Positions 27,718 to 39,193 of a stretch of 64,000 bases of DNA are shown in pieces. Below the pieces are notes generated by a model. It ran no database searches. It worked only from the letters and a program-made list of their open reading frames with translations, and was not told the DNA's origin. The stretch lies in NCBI GenBank assembly GCA_965225935.1, contig CBDDCC010000014.1, positions 124,001 through 188,000 on the forward strand, read 5' to 3'. The stretch is from CALJXB01 sp965225935. GTDB taxonomy: Bacteria > Pseudomonadota > Alphaproteobacteria > Kiloniellales > JAKSDN01. Position numbers and translations under genes: made by a program. Within the stretch, counting starts at the first letter, position 1, and the number at the start of each line of letters is the position of its first letter.

Positions 27718-29835
27718 ATGGGGACCAGCGTCCGTCCCAAGTCGGGAACGAGCAAGGCAGCGGCCAAGGCGAAGGCAACCGAAGGCAAGGCGGCGAAGCC
27801 GGCGAAGGGCCCGGCCGACCGCGCGCACCCACAACTCTTCGACAAGATCCTGATCGCCAACCGGGGCGAGATCGCCTGCCGCATCGCGCGCAGCTGCCGC
27901 CGGCTCGGCATCAAGACCGTGGCCGTCCATTCCGAGGCCGACCGCGGCGCCCTCCACACCGAGATGGCCGACGAGGCCATCGCCATCGGGCCGGCGGCCT
28001 CGGCCGAGAGCTACCTGGTGGCCGAGAAGATCCTCGAGGCCTGCCGGACGAGCGGCGCCGAGGCGGTGCATCCGGGCTTCGGCTTCCTGTCGGAGAACCC
28101 GGGCTTCGTGGCGGCCCTCGAGAAGGCCGGCCTGGTCTTCATCGGCCCGCCGACCGGCGCCATCGCCGCCATGGGCGACAAGATCGAATCCAAGCGCCTC
28201 GCCCTTGAGGCCGGTGTCAGCACGGTGCCCGGCCACATGGACCTGATCGAGGACGCGGACGCGGCGGTCGCCATCAGCCGGGAGATCGGCTATCCGGTCA
28301 TGATCAAGGCCTCGGCGGGCGGCGGCGGCAAGGGCATGCGGGTCGCCTACAGCGACGAGGAGGCGCGCGAGGGCTTCGCCTCGGCCCGCAACGAGGCCCG
28401 CGCCAGCTTCGCCGACGAGCGCATCTTCGTCGAGAAGTTCATCGAGGAGCCGCGGCACATCGAGATCCAGGTGCTGGCCGACGCCCACGGCAACGCGGTC
28501 CACCTGGGCGAGCGCGAGTGCTCGATCCAGCGCCGCCACCAGAAGGTGATCGAGGAGGCGCCCTCGCCCTTCCTCGACGAGGCGACCCGCGCCGCCATGG
28601 GCGTCCAGGCGGTGGCCCTGGCCAAGGCGGTGGACTACCGCTCGGCGGGCACCGTCGAGTTCATCGTCGACAAGGACAGGAACTTCTACTTCCTGGAGAT
28701 GAACACCCGCATCCAGGTGGAGCATCCGGTGACCGAGATGATCACCGGCCTCGACCTGGTCGAGTGGATGATCCGCATCGCGGCGGGTGAGCCCCTGGAC
28801 TTCTCCCAGGATGAGGTGGCATTCAACGGCTGGGCGATGGAGACCCGGGTCTACGCCGAGGACCCCCTGCGCGGCTTCCTGCCCTCGATCGGCCGGCTGG
28901 TGCGCTACCAGGAGCCGACGCCTGGGGACCTGCCGCCGGGCGCGAGCCTGCGGGTCGACAGCGGCGTGGTCGAGGGCTCCGAGGTCACCATGTTCTACGA
29001 CCCCATGATCGCCAAGCTGGTGACCCACGCGGCCGACCGGACCGCCGCCATCGATGCCATGGGCGCGGCCCTCGACGCCTTCTACCTGCGCGGGGTGAAC
29101 CACAACATGCGGTTCCTGGCCGCCGTCATGGCCCAGCCGCGCTTCCGCGAGGGCCGGCTCACCACCAACTACATCGCCGAGGAGTTCCCCGACGGCTTCC
29201 ACGGCTACGAGCTGCCTGCGGCGCTCCAGGACGACCTGGCGACTATCGCCGCGGTGCTGCAGCGCCGCCAGGCGGAGGTGGACCTGGCCATCTCCGGCCA
29301 GCTGCCGGGCCACGTGCCCCAGGCCGGCGCGGACTGGGTGGTGATCTGCGGCACCGCCTCCTGGGAGCTGTCCCTGGAGGCCACCCCGGGCGGCTTCCTG
29401 GTGCGCGGCGGCGACCGGGAGATGGCGGTCGAGAGCGGCTGGCAGCCGGGCCAGGCGATCTTCCGCGGCACCCTCGACGGCCGCGCGCTGGCGGTGCAGA
29501 TCGGCCGCCGCGGGCCCTGCTGGCGTCTTGCCCACGGCGGCGGCGAGATAGAGGCCCTGGTGCTGTCGCCCCGGGCGGCGGCCCTGGCCGCCAGGATGCC
29601 CATGAAGGAACCGCCGGACCTCTCCCGCTTCCTGCTGTCGCCCATGCCGGGGCTGCTGGTCTCCCTGTCGGTCGAGGTCGGCCAGGACGTGAAGGCGGGC
29701 GAGGCGCTTTGCGTGGTCGAGGCCATGAAGATGGAGAACGTGCTGCGCGCCGAGCGGGACGGGACCGTGGCCCAGATCCACGCCGAGCCGGGCGCCAGCC
29801 TGGCCGTCGACCAGGCGATCCTCGAGTTCGAGTAG
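27718..29835 (+). CDS. pccA: Propionyl-CoA carboxylase alpha subunit (biotin carboxylase plus BCCP)
   Basis: The 705 residues start with a Lys/Ala-rich extension of about 38 residues, then the biotin-carboxylase domain (KILIANRGEIACRIARSCRR, SAGGGGKGMR ATP-grasp loop, EMNTRIQVEHPVTE). The C-terminal biotinyl domain has EAMKMEN with Lys671 as the biotinylation site. A 158-bp gap without a clear promoter separates it from pccB. Together they form the propionyl-CoA to methylmalonyl-CoA step. Confidence 0.93.
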   Translation: MGTSVRPKSGTSKAAAKAKATEGKAAKPAKGPADRAHPQLFDKILIANRGEIACRIARSCRRLGIKTVAVHSEADRGALHTEMADEAIAIGPAASAESYLVAEKILEACRTSGAEAVHPGFGFLSENPGFVAALEKAGLVFIGPPTGAIAAMGDKIESKRLALEAGVSTVPGHMDLIEDADAAVAISREIGYPVMIKASAGGGGKGMRVAYSDEEAREGFASARNEARASFADERIFVEKFIEEPRHIEIQVLADAHGNAVHLGERECSIQRRHQKVIEEAPSPFLDEATRAAMGVQAVALAKAVDYRSAGTVEFIVDKDRNFYFLEMNTRIQVEHPVTEMITGLDLVEWMIRIAAGEPLDFSQDEVAFNGWAMETRVYAEDPLRGFLPSIGRLVRYQEPTPGDLPPGASLRVDSGVVEGSEVTMFYDPMIAKLVTHAADRTAAIDAMGAALDAFYLRGVNHNMRFLAAVMAQPRFREGRLTTNYIAEEFPDGFHGYELPAALQDDLATIAAVLQRRQAEVDLAISGQLPGHVPQAGADWVVICGTASWELSLEATPGGFLVRGGDREMAVESGWQPGQAIFRGTLDGRALAVQIGRRGPCWRLAHGGGEIEALVLSPRAAALAARMPMKEPPDLSRFLLSPMPGLLVSLSVEVGQDVKAGEALCVVEAMKMENVLRAERDGTVAQIHAEPGASLAVDQAILEFE

Positions 29836-29883
29836 GTGTGACGGGCCGTCCCGCTCGGCGGCGTTCGGCACGGCGGGAGAGCC

Positions 29884-30159
29884 ATGAAACGGGTGAGGGT
29901 GGTGATCTCGGGCCGGGTCCAGGGCGTCTGGTTCCGCGCCTGGACCCGGGAGGAAGCCCAGCGCCGCGGCCTCGACGGCTGGGTGCGGAACCGCCGGGAC
30001 GGCACGGTCGAGGCGGCCTTCCAGGGCGAGGACGCTGCAGTCGAGGGCATGCTCGAGGCTTGCTGGGAGGGCCCGCCCTACGCCGCCGTCAAGGGCGTCG
30101 AGACCTTCGCCCAGGACGAGTCGCTCGAGCCCGGCTTTTCCGTGCGCTCGAGCGCCTGA
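29884..30159 (+). CDS. acyP: Acylphosphatase
   Basis: The 91-residue protein has both acylphosphatase signatures: VSGRVQGVWFRAW (with the catalytic Arg) and GWVRNRRDGTVEAAFQG (with the catalytic Asn). It hydrolyses acyl phosphates in the cytoplasm. GGCGGGAGAGCC precedes the ATG. Confidence 0.95.
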   Translation: MKRVRVVISGRVQGVWFRAWTREEAQRRGLDGWVRNRRDGTVEAAFQGEDAAVEGMLEACWEGPPYAAVKGVETFAQDESLEPGFSVRSSA

Positions 30160-30239
30160 GTTTCCCTGTCGCAGATTTGCGCCCCGCCGCCGGTCCGCGC
30201 GCGCTAGGATGCGCGGAACTGGAACAGGAGGATGGAGCG

Positions 30240-30413
30240 ATGGTGCGCGCGATAGTCACGACCGCGCTGTTGGCCGGGGCGCTCGCCAAGGGCGTGGCGC
30301 TCGGGGTCGCGCTGGGCACCGCCGGGGCGGCCTGCGCGCGCTGCGCCTGCCGTGCACGGCGCAAAACCGCCGAGCCTCCCGCTGAAGGCGAGGCGCAGGA
30401 GGCGAAAGCCTAG
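30240..30413 (+). CDS. Small hydrophobic protein, 57 residues, unrecognised
   Basis: The ATG at 30240 follows GGAGGATGG, a strong ribosome-binding site. Residues 5-30 are one Ala/Gly/Leu-rich membrane-helix candidate, followed by CARCACRARRK and an acidic-Ala tail. The gene ends 4 bp into the convergent lipB. Base composition and the ribosome-binding site favour a real small membrane protein, but I recognise no family. Confidence 0.5.
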   Translation: MVRAIVTTALLAGALAKGVALGVALGTAGAACARCACRARRKTAEPPAEGEAQEAKA

Positions 30414-31120
30414 GTCGTTTCGGGCGGTTCGCCGAAGACCTCTTCGAAGGCGTCCTTCAGGGCTACGTCCAGATCGGCCAAGGTGACCGGCAGGCCGAGG
30501 CCGACTAGGGAGGTGACCCCGTGCTCGGCGATGCCGCAGGGGACGATTCCCGCGTAGTGGCTTAGGTCCGGATCGACGTTGATGGCGATCCCGTGATAGC
30601 TGACCCAGTGGCGCAGGCGAACGCCGATGGCGGCGATCTTGTCCTCGCGCCCAGGCTGGCCCCCCGCTGGCCCGCCGTGGCGGGCCCGGTCGATCCAGAT
30701 GCCGACCCGGCCCTCCCGGCGCTCGCCCCGGACGTTGAAGCGGGCCAGCGCCGCGACGATCCAGGCTTCCAGGTCGTGGACGAAGCGCCGCACGTCGCCG
30801 CCCCGCCGCTTCACGTCCAGCATGACGTAGGCCACCCGCTGGCCGGGCCCGTGGTAGGTGTACTGGCCGCCGCGCCCGCTGCGGTAGACGGGAAAGCGCC
30901 CGGGGTCGACGAGGTCGGCGTCCCGGGCCGAGGTGCCGGCGGTATAGATGGGCGGGTGCTCAAGCAGCCAGACGAGCTCCGGCGCACGGCCGGCCCGGAT
31001 CTCGGCGACCCGCCGCTCCATGAAGGCGACCGCCTCGGGATAGGCCACGGGGGCCGGCGCGACCCGCCATTCCACGCCCGCCGTCAGTGGCCGCTCGCTC
31101 TTCAGGGCTTCCGCCATCAT
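30410..31120 (-). CDS. lipB: Octanoyltransferase (lipoate-protein ligase B)
   Basis: The 236 residues carry RSGRGGQYTYHGPGQRVAY, the catalytic Lys161 in KIAAIGVRLRHWVSYHG and catalytic Cys195 in GIVPCGIAEHGVTSL. LipB moves octanoyl groups from acyl-carrier protein to lipoyl domains. Two ATGs in tandem (31120 and 31117) could start it. It is divergent from the malic enzyme and converges on the 57-residue ORF. Confidence 0.95.
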   Translation of the reverse strand: MMAEALKSERPLTAGVEWRVAPAPVAYPEAVAFMERRVAEIRAGRAPELVWLLEHPPIYTAGTSARDADLVDPGRFPVYRSGRGGQYTYHGPGQRVAYVMLDVKRRGGDVRRFVHDLEAWIVAALARFNVRGERREGRVGIWIDRARHGGPAGGQPGREDKIAAIGVRLRHWVSYHGIAINVDPDLSHYAGIVPCGIAEHGVTSLVGLGLPVTLADLDVALKDAFEEVFGEPPETT

Positions 31121-31257
31121 CGCCGTCCAAGGCCTTCAATTGCCGCAGTTTAGCGGCCGCCGGGCCGCCGGGACAGCCGCGTCTTTGGTCTTTGCGCCCC
31201 GTGGTGGCGATGGGTATCTTCCCGGAGTCCGCTGGACCAAGAAATCGGGGGAGAGGG

Positions 31258-33553
<2,296 letters not shown>

Positions 33554-33557
33554 CGGC

Positions 33558-34967
33558 GTGGCCGAGAGCCATCAGGACTGGCAAGCCGAGGGGCAGCCCG
33601 GGACCGAGACGCCGCTCGAAGAGGATTACTATCTCGCGCCCGAGCTGGTGCGCGAGGTCCAGGAGGCCCTCGACCGGGAAGACCTGGAGCAGGTGCGGGA
33701 ACTCATCGAGCCGCTCCACGTCGCCGACCTGGCGGACCTCATGGAGTACCTCTCCAAGGACGAGCTGCGCCTAGTGGTCGACGGCCTCTGGTCCGTCATC
33801 GATTCGGATGTCCTGACCTATCTCGACGCCGCGGTGCGCGAGGAGGTCATCGATCTCCTCGGCCCCAAGGAGCTGGCGCGCGCGGTCTCGGAGCTGGACA
33901 GCGACGACGCCGTCGAGGTCTTCGAGGACCTGGACGAGGAGGCCCAGCACCGCATCCTCTCGCGCCTGCCGCGGGCCTACCGCACCCTGCTGGAGGAGAG
34001 TCTCACCTATCCCGAGGACTCCGCCGGTCGCCTCATGCAGCGCGAGATGGTGGTTATCCCCTCGGCCTGGTCCGTGGGCGAGACCATCGACTACATGCGC
34101 GAGTCCGAGGACCTGCCGGACGACTTCTACGACCTCTTCATCGTCAATCCCAAGCACAAGCCCATCGGCTTCGTGCCCTTGAGCCGGGTGCTGCGCACCA
34201 AGCGCCCGGTGCGCCTCACCGAGATCATGGACACGGACCTGAGGCCGATCCCCCTCACCATGAACCAGGAGGACGTGGCCTACGCCTTCCGCCAATACGG
34301 CCTGGTCTCGGCGCCGGTGCTGGACGACGCCGGGCGCCTGGTGGGCGTCATCACGGTGGACGATGTGGTTCACGTGATCGACGAGGAGGCCGAGGAGGAC
34401 ATCATGAAGCTGGGCGGCGTGGGCGAGAGCGGCGACCTCTACACCGCCTACTGGCCCACGGTGCGTGCGCGCAGCGCCTGGCTGGTGGTCAACCTCATGA
34501 CCGCCATCGTTGCCTCGCTGGTGATCGGCCTTTTCCAGGGCACCATCGAGCGGGTGGTAGCGCTCGCCGTCCTCATGCCCATCGTCGCCTCCATGGGCGG
34601 CAACGCCGGCACCCAGACCCTGACCGTGGCCGTGCGGGCGCTCGCCATGAAGGACCTGACCTCGGCGAACGCCTGGCGCTTCATCAACAAGGAGCTCCTG
34701 GTCGGTGTCTTCAACGGCGTGCTGTTCGCGCTGGTGACCGGGGCGGTCGCCTGGGCCTGGTTCGACCAGCCCCAGATCGGCCTGGTGATCGGCGCCGCCA
34801 TGATCGTCAACATGATCGTGGCGGGCCTGAGCGGCGCCCTGATCCCCATGGGCCTGGAGCGCCTCGGCGTCGACCCGGCGATCGCCTCCTCGGTCTTCCT
34901 CACCACGGTGACCGACGTGATCGGCTTCTTCGCCTTCCTCGGCCTCGCCGCGGCCTTCCTGCTCTAG
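33558..34967 (+). CDS. mgtE: Magnesium transporter MgtE
   Basis: The 469 residues have an N-terminal MgtE_N superhelical domain, two CBS domains (about 140-260) and a C-terminal membrane domain of about five helices with the signature PIVASMGGNAGTQ. MgtE is a Mg2+-gated Mg2+ channel of the inner membrane. I use the GTG at 33558, 4 bp after the malic-enzyme stop, so the two are probably co-transcribed. Confidence 0.95.
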   Translation: MAESHQDWQAEGQPGTETPLEEDYYLAPELVREVQEALDREDLEQVRELIEPLHVADLADLMEYLSKDELRLVVDGLWSVIDSDVLTYLDAAVREEVIDLLGPKELARAVSELDSDDAVEVFEDLDEEAQHRILSRLPRAYRTLLEESLTYPEDSAGRLMQREMVVIPSAWSVGETIDYMRESEDLPDDFYDLFIVNPKHKPIGFVPLSRVLRTKRPVRLTEIMDTDLRPIPLTMNQEDVAYAFRQYGLVSAPVLDDAGRLVGVITVDDVVHVIDEEAEEDIMKLGGVGESGDLYTAYWPTVRARSAWLVVNLMTAIVASLVIGLFQGTIERVVALAVLMPIVASMGGNAGTQTLTVAVRALAMKDLTSANAWRFINKELLVGVFNGVLFALVTGAVAWAWFDQPQIGLVIGAAMIVNMIVAGLSGALIPMGLERLGVDPAIASSVFLTTVTDVIGFFAFLGLAAAFLL

Positions 34968-34995
34968 GGGGCCGCCGCCCACGCCAACCGCGCCC

Positions 34996-36567
34996 CTAGT
35001 TCCCGAGGCTCTCCGCCAAGTGCACGAGCTGCAGGAACTCCGAACGGTAGCCCCAGGGATCGGCGCCCCGGGCACCTTTCGCCAGTTCGATGGCGTCGGC
35101 CAGGGTGTAGTCCTCCATGAGCTCGCCGCCGCGCAGCAGCTGCCCGAAGGCGGCCACCGCCGCTGCAAATCGGAAGTTCTCCGACGCGGTCGATAGGTTT
35201 TCGGAACGTTCGTCATAAAAGATCGGCTTACTTACGGCTTGGCTGCGGTCGCTCTTGGGCGGCTTGAAGCGGAGCTTCAGGAAGGCGATCTCTTCGCTGT
35301 AGGAGTCTCCCGCCATTCCCTTCTGGTAGCGCAAGTCCGGCAGGCGTGCGCCGCCACGCCCGGTCAGGGCGATTTCGTAGATGGCAGTGATGCTGTGGCC
35401 CGCCCCGATGTCACCGGCGTCCACCTGGTCGTTCCTGAAGTCCTGGCGACGCAGCAGGCGGTTCTCGTAGCCGATCAGGCGGTACTCGGCGACCTGCGCC
35501 GGATTGAACTCGATCTGGATCTTCACGTCTTTGGCGATGGTGAGCAGGGTCGCGTTCATCTCCTCGACCAGCACCTTGCGCGCCTCCTTAAGGCTGTCGA
35601 TGTAGGCCGCGTTGCCGTTGCCTGCGTTCGAAACGCGCTCCATCAGGGCGTCCTGGTAGTTGCCGGCGCCGAAGCCGAGCACCGACAGGGCTATGCCGCT
35701 CTCGCGCTTTTCAGTGATCAGATCAACCAGCTGGCGGGGGTCGGTCACGCCAACGTTGAAGTCTCCGTCGGTCGCCAGGATCACCCGGTTCACCCGTGCC
35801 GCATCGAAGCTCTCCTCGGCGAGGGCGTAGGCAAGCTCGAGCCCGGCGCCTCCGGCGGTGGAGCCACCAGCCCGTAGCCGCTCCAATGCGGCGAGGATCT
35901 TCCGGCGCTCGTCCCCGGGGGTCGGCTCCAGTACCACGCCCGCGGCGCCGGCATAGACGGCGATGGCGACCCTGTCGCCCGGACGCAGCTCCTTCGCCAG
36001 CATCTGCAGCGAACGCTTGACCAGAGGCAGCTTGTCGGGGTGGTTCATGGAGCCGGAGACGTCAACCAAGAAGACCAGGTTGACATCCGGGCGTTCGTCA
36101 CGCTCCACCTCGTAGCCCTTGATGCCGATGTGCAAGAGATGGGTCCGGGTGTTCCAGGGCGTGGGCGCCAATTCGGTTGCCAGCGAGAAGGGGGCGTCCA
36201 GGCTGTCAGGGGCTGGGTAATCGTATCTGAAATAGTTGATCAGCTCCTCGACCCGTACCGCGTCCCTGGGCGGCATCCGGCCTTCTTCCAGGAAGCGCCG
36301 CACGTTGGCGTAGGCTGCCGTATCCACGTCGATGCTGAAGGTGGAGACTGGCTTCTCGGCCACCCGCGTCACGGGATTGCTCACGATGGGGTCGTACTTC
36401 TCCCGATCCTGCGGCGAGTAGGCCGGCTGTGTGGCCGGGAGAGTTCCCGCCGTCGCAGTCGTTGCCGAAGGCGCGGCGGAGCGCCCTGCGATTTCTCCAC
36501 CGGCGCAAGCGGACAAGAGGCTGGACGCGAGAAGAGCTATGGCTATGGGGAAACTTCTTCTTGGCAT
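34996..36567 (-). CDS. VWA-domain lipoprotein, YfbK-like
   Basis: The start at 36567 is set by AAGGAGG upstream and by a lipoprotein signal (MPRRSFPIAIALLASSLLSAC, lipobox LSAC). The 523 residues then show the von Willebrand N-terminal region (FSIDVDTAAYANVRRFLEEG), a VWA domain with the MIDAS sequence DVSGSM and TDGDFNVG, and a C-terminal DUF3520-like region. Such proteins are envelope metal-dependent adhesion or assembly factors of unclear role. It converges on mgtE. Confidence 0.88.
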   Translation of the reverse strand: MPRRSFPIAIALLASSLLSACAGGEIAGRSAAPSATTATAGTLPATQPAYSPQDREKYDPIVSNPVTRVAEKPVSTFSIDVDTAAYANVRRFLEEGRMPPRDAVRVEELINYFRYDYPAPDSLDAPFSLATELAPTPWNTRTHLLHIGIKGYEVERDERPDVNLVFLVDVSGSMNHPDKLPLVKRSLQMLAKELRPGDRVAIAVYAGAAGVVLEPTPGDERRKILAALERLRAGGSTAGGAGLELAYALAEESFDAARVNRVILATDGDFNVGVTDPRQLVDLITEKRESGIALSVLGFGAGNYQDALMERVSNAGNGNAAYIDSLKEARKVLVEEMNATLLTIAKDVKIQIEFNPAQVAEYRLIGYENRLLRRQDFRNDQVDAGDIGAGHSITAIYEIALTGRGGARLPDLRYQKGMAGDSYSEEIAFLKLRFKPPKSDRSQAVSKPIFYDERSENLSTASENFRFAAAVAAFGQLLRGGELMEDYTLADAIELAKGARGADPWGYRSEFLQLVHLAESLGN

Positions 36568-36759
36568 GACGCCCCTCCTTGAGTCAGGCCGGGCAGCGAC
36601 AGTCCGACGCTCGGGCTCGCGTATGACTTTTGCGGGGCGGGAATTCGAAAAATTCGCGGCTAAATTGAATCGAAATTGCGGCAGCCGGCGGTTTGCCCCG
36701 GGCGGGTTTGGCCTGTAGGAAGGGCCGGGGATGTCCAGTTGCTTGGCGGGAGACATCGC

Positions 36760-37236
36760 ATGACGGCGTTCGAACCGGCCGACCCGGAATTCGAGGCGCG
36801 GGTGCGCGCGAGCTTCGCCGGGCAGAGCGTGATGACGCTGATCGGTGCCAGCCTCGCGCGGGTCGAGCCCGGGCTGGTGGAGATCGAGCTGCCGTTCCGC
36901 GACGACCTCTGCCAGCAGCACGGCTTCTTCCACGCCGGCATCACCTGTACCGTCGGCGATTCCGCCGGCGGCTACGCCGCCTTCAGTCTGTTCCCGGCGG
37001 AGAGCTCGATCCTCACCGCCGAGTTCAAGGTGAACCTCCTGGCGCCGGCGGCGGGCGAGCGGCTGCGTGCGGTCGGACGGGTGGTCAAGTCCGGCCGCAC
37101 GCTCAGCGTCTGTGACGTGGATGTCTTCGCCATTGCCGGGGGCCGCGAGACCCTCTGCGCCAAGCTGCTCCAGACCCTGATGCGCCTCGACGGGCGGGCC
37201 GATTGCAAGACCCCCGACGGCGGGCGGCCGGCCTGA
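36760..37236 (+). CDS. PaaI-family hotdog thioesterase
   Basis: From the ATG at 36760, after GCGGGAG, the protein is 158 residues. QQHGFFHAGITCTVGDSAGGYAA is the hotdog active-site region and LTAEFKVNLLAPA the following core strand. Members hydrolyse acyl-CoA thioesters. It may be co-transcribed with the acyl-CoA dehydrogenase 71 bp downstream. Confidence 0.88.
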   Translation: MTAFEPADPEFEARVRASFAGQSVMTLIGASLARVEPGLVEIELPFRDDLCQQHGFFHAGITCTVGDSAGGYAAFSLFPAESSILTAEFKVNLLAPAAGERLRAVGRVVKSGRTLSVCDVDVFAIAGGRETLCAKLLQTLMRLDGRADCKTPDGGRPA

Positions 37237-37307
37237 GCCGGTCCCTCGCCAAGGGGTCCGGCCGGGCGTAGAGTCCCTCCCTGAGTCCTCGAACCTGGGA
37301 GCCGCAG

Positions 37308-38480
37308 ATGATCGCCAACCAGATCCCCGGCCTCGACTTCGGTCTCGGCGAGACCGCCGACCTGCTGCGCGACACGGTGCTGTCCTTCGCCCAGGACACC
37401 ATCGCCCCGCGCGCCGAGGAGATCGACCGCACCAACGAGTTCCCGCGCGATCTCTGGCCCAAGCTCGGCGATCTCGGCCTGCTCGGCATCACGGTGGAGG
37501 AGGAACTGGGCGGCGCCGGCATGGGCTACCTGGAGCACTGCGTCGCCATGGAGGAGATCAGCCGCGCCTCGGCCTCGGTGGGCCTCTCCTACGGCGCCCA
37601 CTCCAACCTCTGCGTCAACCAGATCCGCCGCAACGGCAACGAGGATCAGAAGCGCCGCTATTTGCCGGGCCTGATCTCGGGCGCCCACGTGGGCGCGCTG
37701 GCCATGAGCGAGCCGGGCGCCGGCTCCGACGTGGTCGGCATGAAGACCCGGGCCGAGCGCAAGCAGGACCGCTACGTCCTCAACGGCTCCAAGATGTGGA
37801 TCACCAACGGCCCGGACGCCGAGGTCCTGGTGGTCTACGCCAAGACCGATCCGGAGGCCGGGCCCCGGGGCATCTCCGCCTTCCTGGTGGAGAAGGGCAT
37901 GGCTGGCTTCTCCACCGCCCAGAAGCTCGACAAGCTGGGCATGCGGGGCTCCAACACCTGCGAGCTGGTGTTCGAGGACTGCGACGTGCCGGCGGAAAAC
38001 CTGCTGGGCGCCGAGGGCAAGGGCGTGAACGTGCTGATGAGCGGCCTCGACTACGAGCGCGCGGTGCTGGCAGCAGGGCCGCTGGGCATCATGCAGGCGG
38101 CGCTCGATCTCGTCGTGCCCTACCTCCACGAGCGCAAGCAGTTCGGCCAGAAGATCGGCGAGTTCCAGCTCATGCAGGCCAAGCTCGCCGACATGTACGT
38201 GGCCATGAACGCGTCCCGGGCCTACATCTATGCCGTGGCCCAGGCCTGCGACCGGGGCGAGACCAGCCGCAAGGACGCGGCCGGCGCCATCCTCTATTCG
38301 GCCGAGCAGGCGAGCTGGGTGGCCAGCCAGGCGATCCAGGCCCTGGGCGGCATGGGCTACATCAACGACACGCCCGCCGGCCGCCTGCTGCGCGACGCCA
38401 AGCTCTACGAGATCGGCGCGGGCACTTCGGAAATCCGCCGCTGGCTCATCGGCCGCGAGCTCTTCGAGCAGACGGGGTGA
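37308..38480 (+). CDS. ivd: Isovaleryl-CoA dehydrogenase
   Basis: The 390 residues match the acyl-CoA dehydrogenase family: ALAMSEPGAGSDV, KMWITNGPDAEVLVVYAKTD and the C-terminal ALGGMGYINDTPAGRLLRDAK. LDYERAVLAAGP holds Glu250, at the position where isovaleryl-CoA dehydrogenases have their catalytic base. It acts in leucine degradation with FAD and passes electrons to ETF. Other leucine-pathway genes are not in the window. Confidence 0.9.
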   Translation: MIANQIPGLDFGLGETADLLRDTVLSFAQDTIAPRAEEIDRTNEFPRDLWPKLGDLGLLGITVEEELGGAGMGYLEHCVAMEEISRASASVGLSYGAHSNLCVNQIRRNGNEDQKRRYLPGLISGAHVGALAMSEPGAGSDVVGMKTRAERKQDRYVLNGSKMWITNGPDAEVLVVYAKTDPEAGPRGISAFLVEKGMAGFSTAQKLDKLGMRGSNTCELVFEDCDVPAENLLGAEGKGVNVLMSGLDYERAVLAAGPLGIMQAALDLVVPYLHERKQFGQKIGEFQLMQAKLADMYVAMNASRAYIYAVAQACDRGETSRKDAAGAILYSAEQASWVASQAIQALGGMGYINDTPAGRLLRDAKLYEIGAGTSEIRRWLIGRELFEQTG

Positions 38481-38543
38481 GGCGGTCTGGGTGGGCTTGA
38501 ATCCAGAGCTATCGGTCCAGCAGCCAACGCAGCGAGCATCATA

Positions 38544-38572
38544 GTAACTATTGAAGAATTTGTGGTAACTAT
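38544..38572 (+). promoter_or_regulatory. Direct repeats upstream of the toxin-antitoxin pair
   Basis: The 8-mer GTAACTAT occurs at 38544-38551 and again at 38565-38572, a 21-bp period, that is two helical turns. It lies in an AT-rich 155-bp gap. This fits operator half-sites for the HTH-AbrB antitoxin encoded next, which would autoregulate as most antitoxins do. Confidence 0.55.
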
Positions 38573-38574
38573 CA

Positions 38575-38603
38575 TTGATCTGCAAGAGTCAAAGATATAT
38601 GTT
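38575..38603 (+). promoter_or_regulatory. Probable promoter of the toxin-antitoxin operon
   Basis: TTGATC (38575-38580) and TATGTT (38598-38603) are 17 bp apart, each matching four of six consensus bases. They directly follow the GTAACTAT repeats and lie 33 bp before the antitoxin ATG. Confidence 0.5.
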
Positions 38604-38635
38604 AGTAGGTATATATGATAAGTAAGGAGTTAATT

Positions 38636-39193
38636 ATGGGTGAGTTGTCGAGGACAAGTCGCAGGAAGATGGATGAGTTGATAGGCGGGCTTTCCGCCAA
38701 GCCTGAACAGCTCAGCAAGTCTGAGAAAATACGACAGCTGGCCGATGCAGGATACGAGAAGGCTGACATCGCGCGCTATCTCAACGTCCGCTATCAATTC
38801 GTCTACAATGTCCTCTCGGCTCCGCGCCCCGCCAACGACAGGCGGAAACAATCAGTAGCACCGCAGGTGTCCGACCCCGACCCGCGCATGGGCGAAGACA
38901 AGACGGAACGACGCAGCCGATCTCCTAAGTGGATTTGGGCCACGGTCGGCAAGGGCGGTCGGGTCGAGCTTCCGCCTTTCTTTCTGGAAGCACTGGAACT
39001 CCAGGAAGGCGACGCCGTGCAGCTCGGGCTGGAAGGAGACGCGGTGCGGATTGTGAGCCGCGCGGTAGCGCTCCGAGAACTGCAAGCCGATGTGAGGCGG
39101 TGCGTTCCCGAAGGCGTGAGCCTGGTCGACGAGTTGATCGCCGAGCGGCGGGCCGAGGCGGCGAAGGAGACGGAGTCCGCGTCGAATGACTGA
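38636..39193 (+). CDS. VapB/MazE-type antitoxin with N-terminal HTH and AbrB domain
   Basis: AAGGAG at 38624-38629 sets the ATG at 38636 rather than the ATG at 38615, giving 185 residues. Residues 28-60 are an HTH (SKSEKIRQLADAGYEKADIA, then RYLNVRYQFVYNVL). Residues 100-143 are a SpoVT/AbrB swapped-hairpin domain (ATVGKGGRVELPPFFLEALE). The C-terminal helices would neutralise the toxin. It overlaps the PIN toxin by 8 bp. Two DNA-binding domains in one antitoxin is larger than a typical VapB of about 75 residues. Confidence 0.85.
   Translation: MGELSRTSRRKMDELIGGLSAKPEQLSKSEKIRQLADAGYEKADIARYLNVRYQFVYNVLSAPRPANDRRKQSVAPQVSDPDPRMGEDKTERRSRSPKWIWATVGKGGRVELPPFFLEALELQEGDAVQLGLEGDAVRIVSRAVALRELQADVRRCVPEGVSLVDELIAERRAEAAKETESASND

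Noticed and set aside
34996..36933. A 645-residue product for the VWA lipoprotein
   Set aside because: The strong AAGGAGG site and lipoprotein signal begin at 36567; the upstream part overlaps the thioesterase gene on the other strand.
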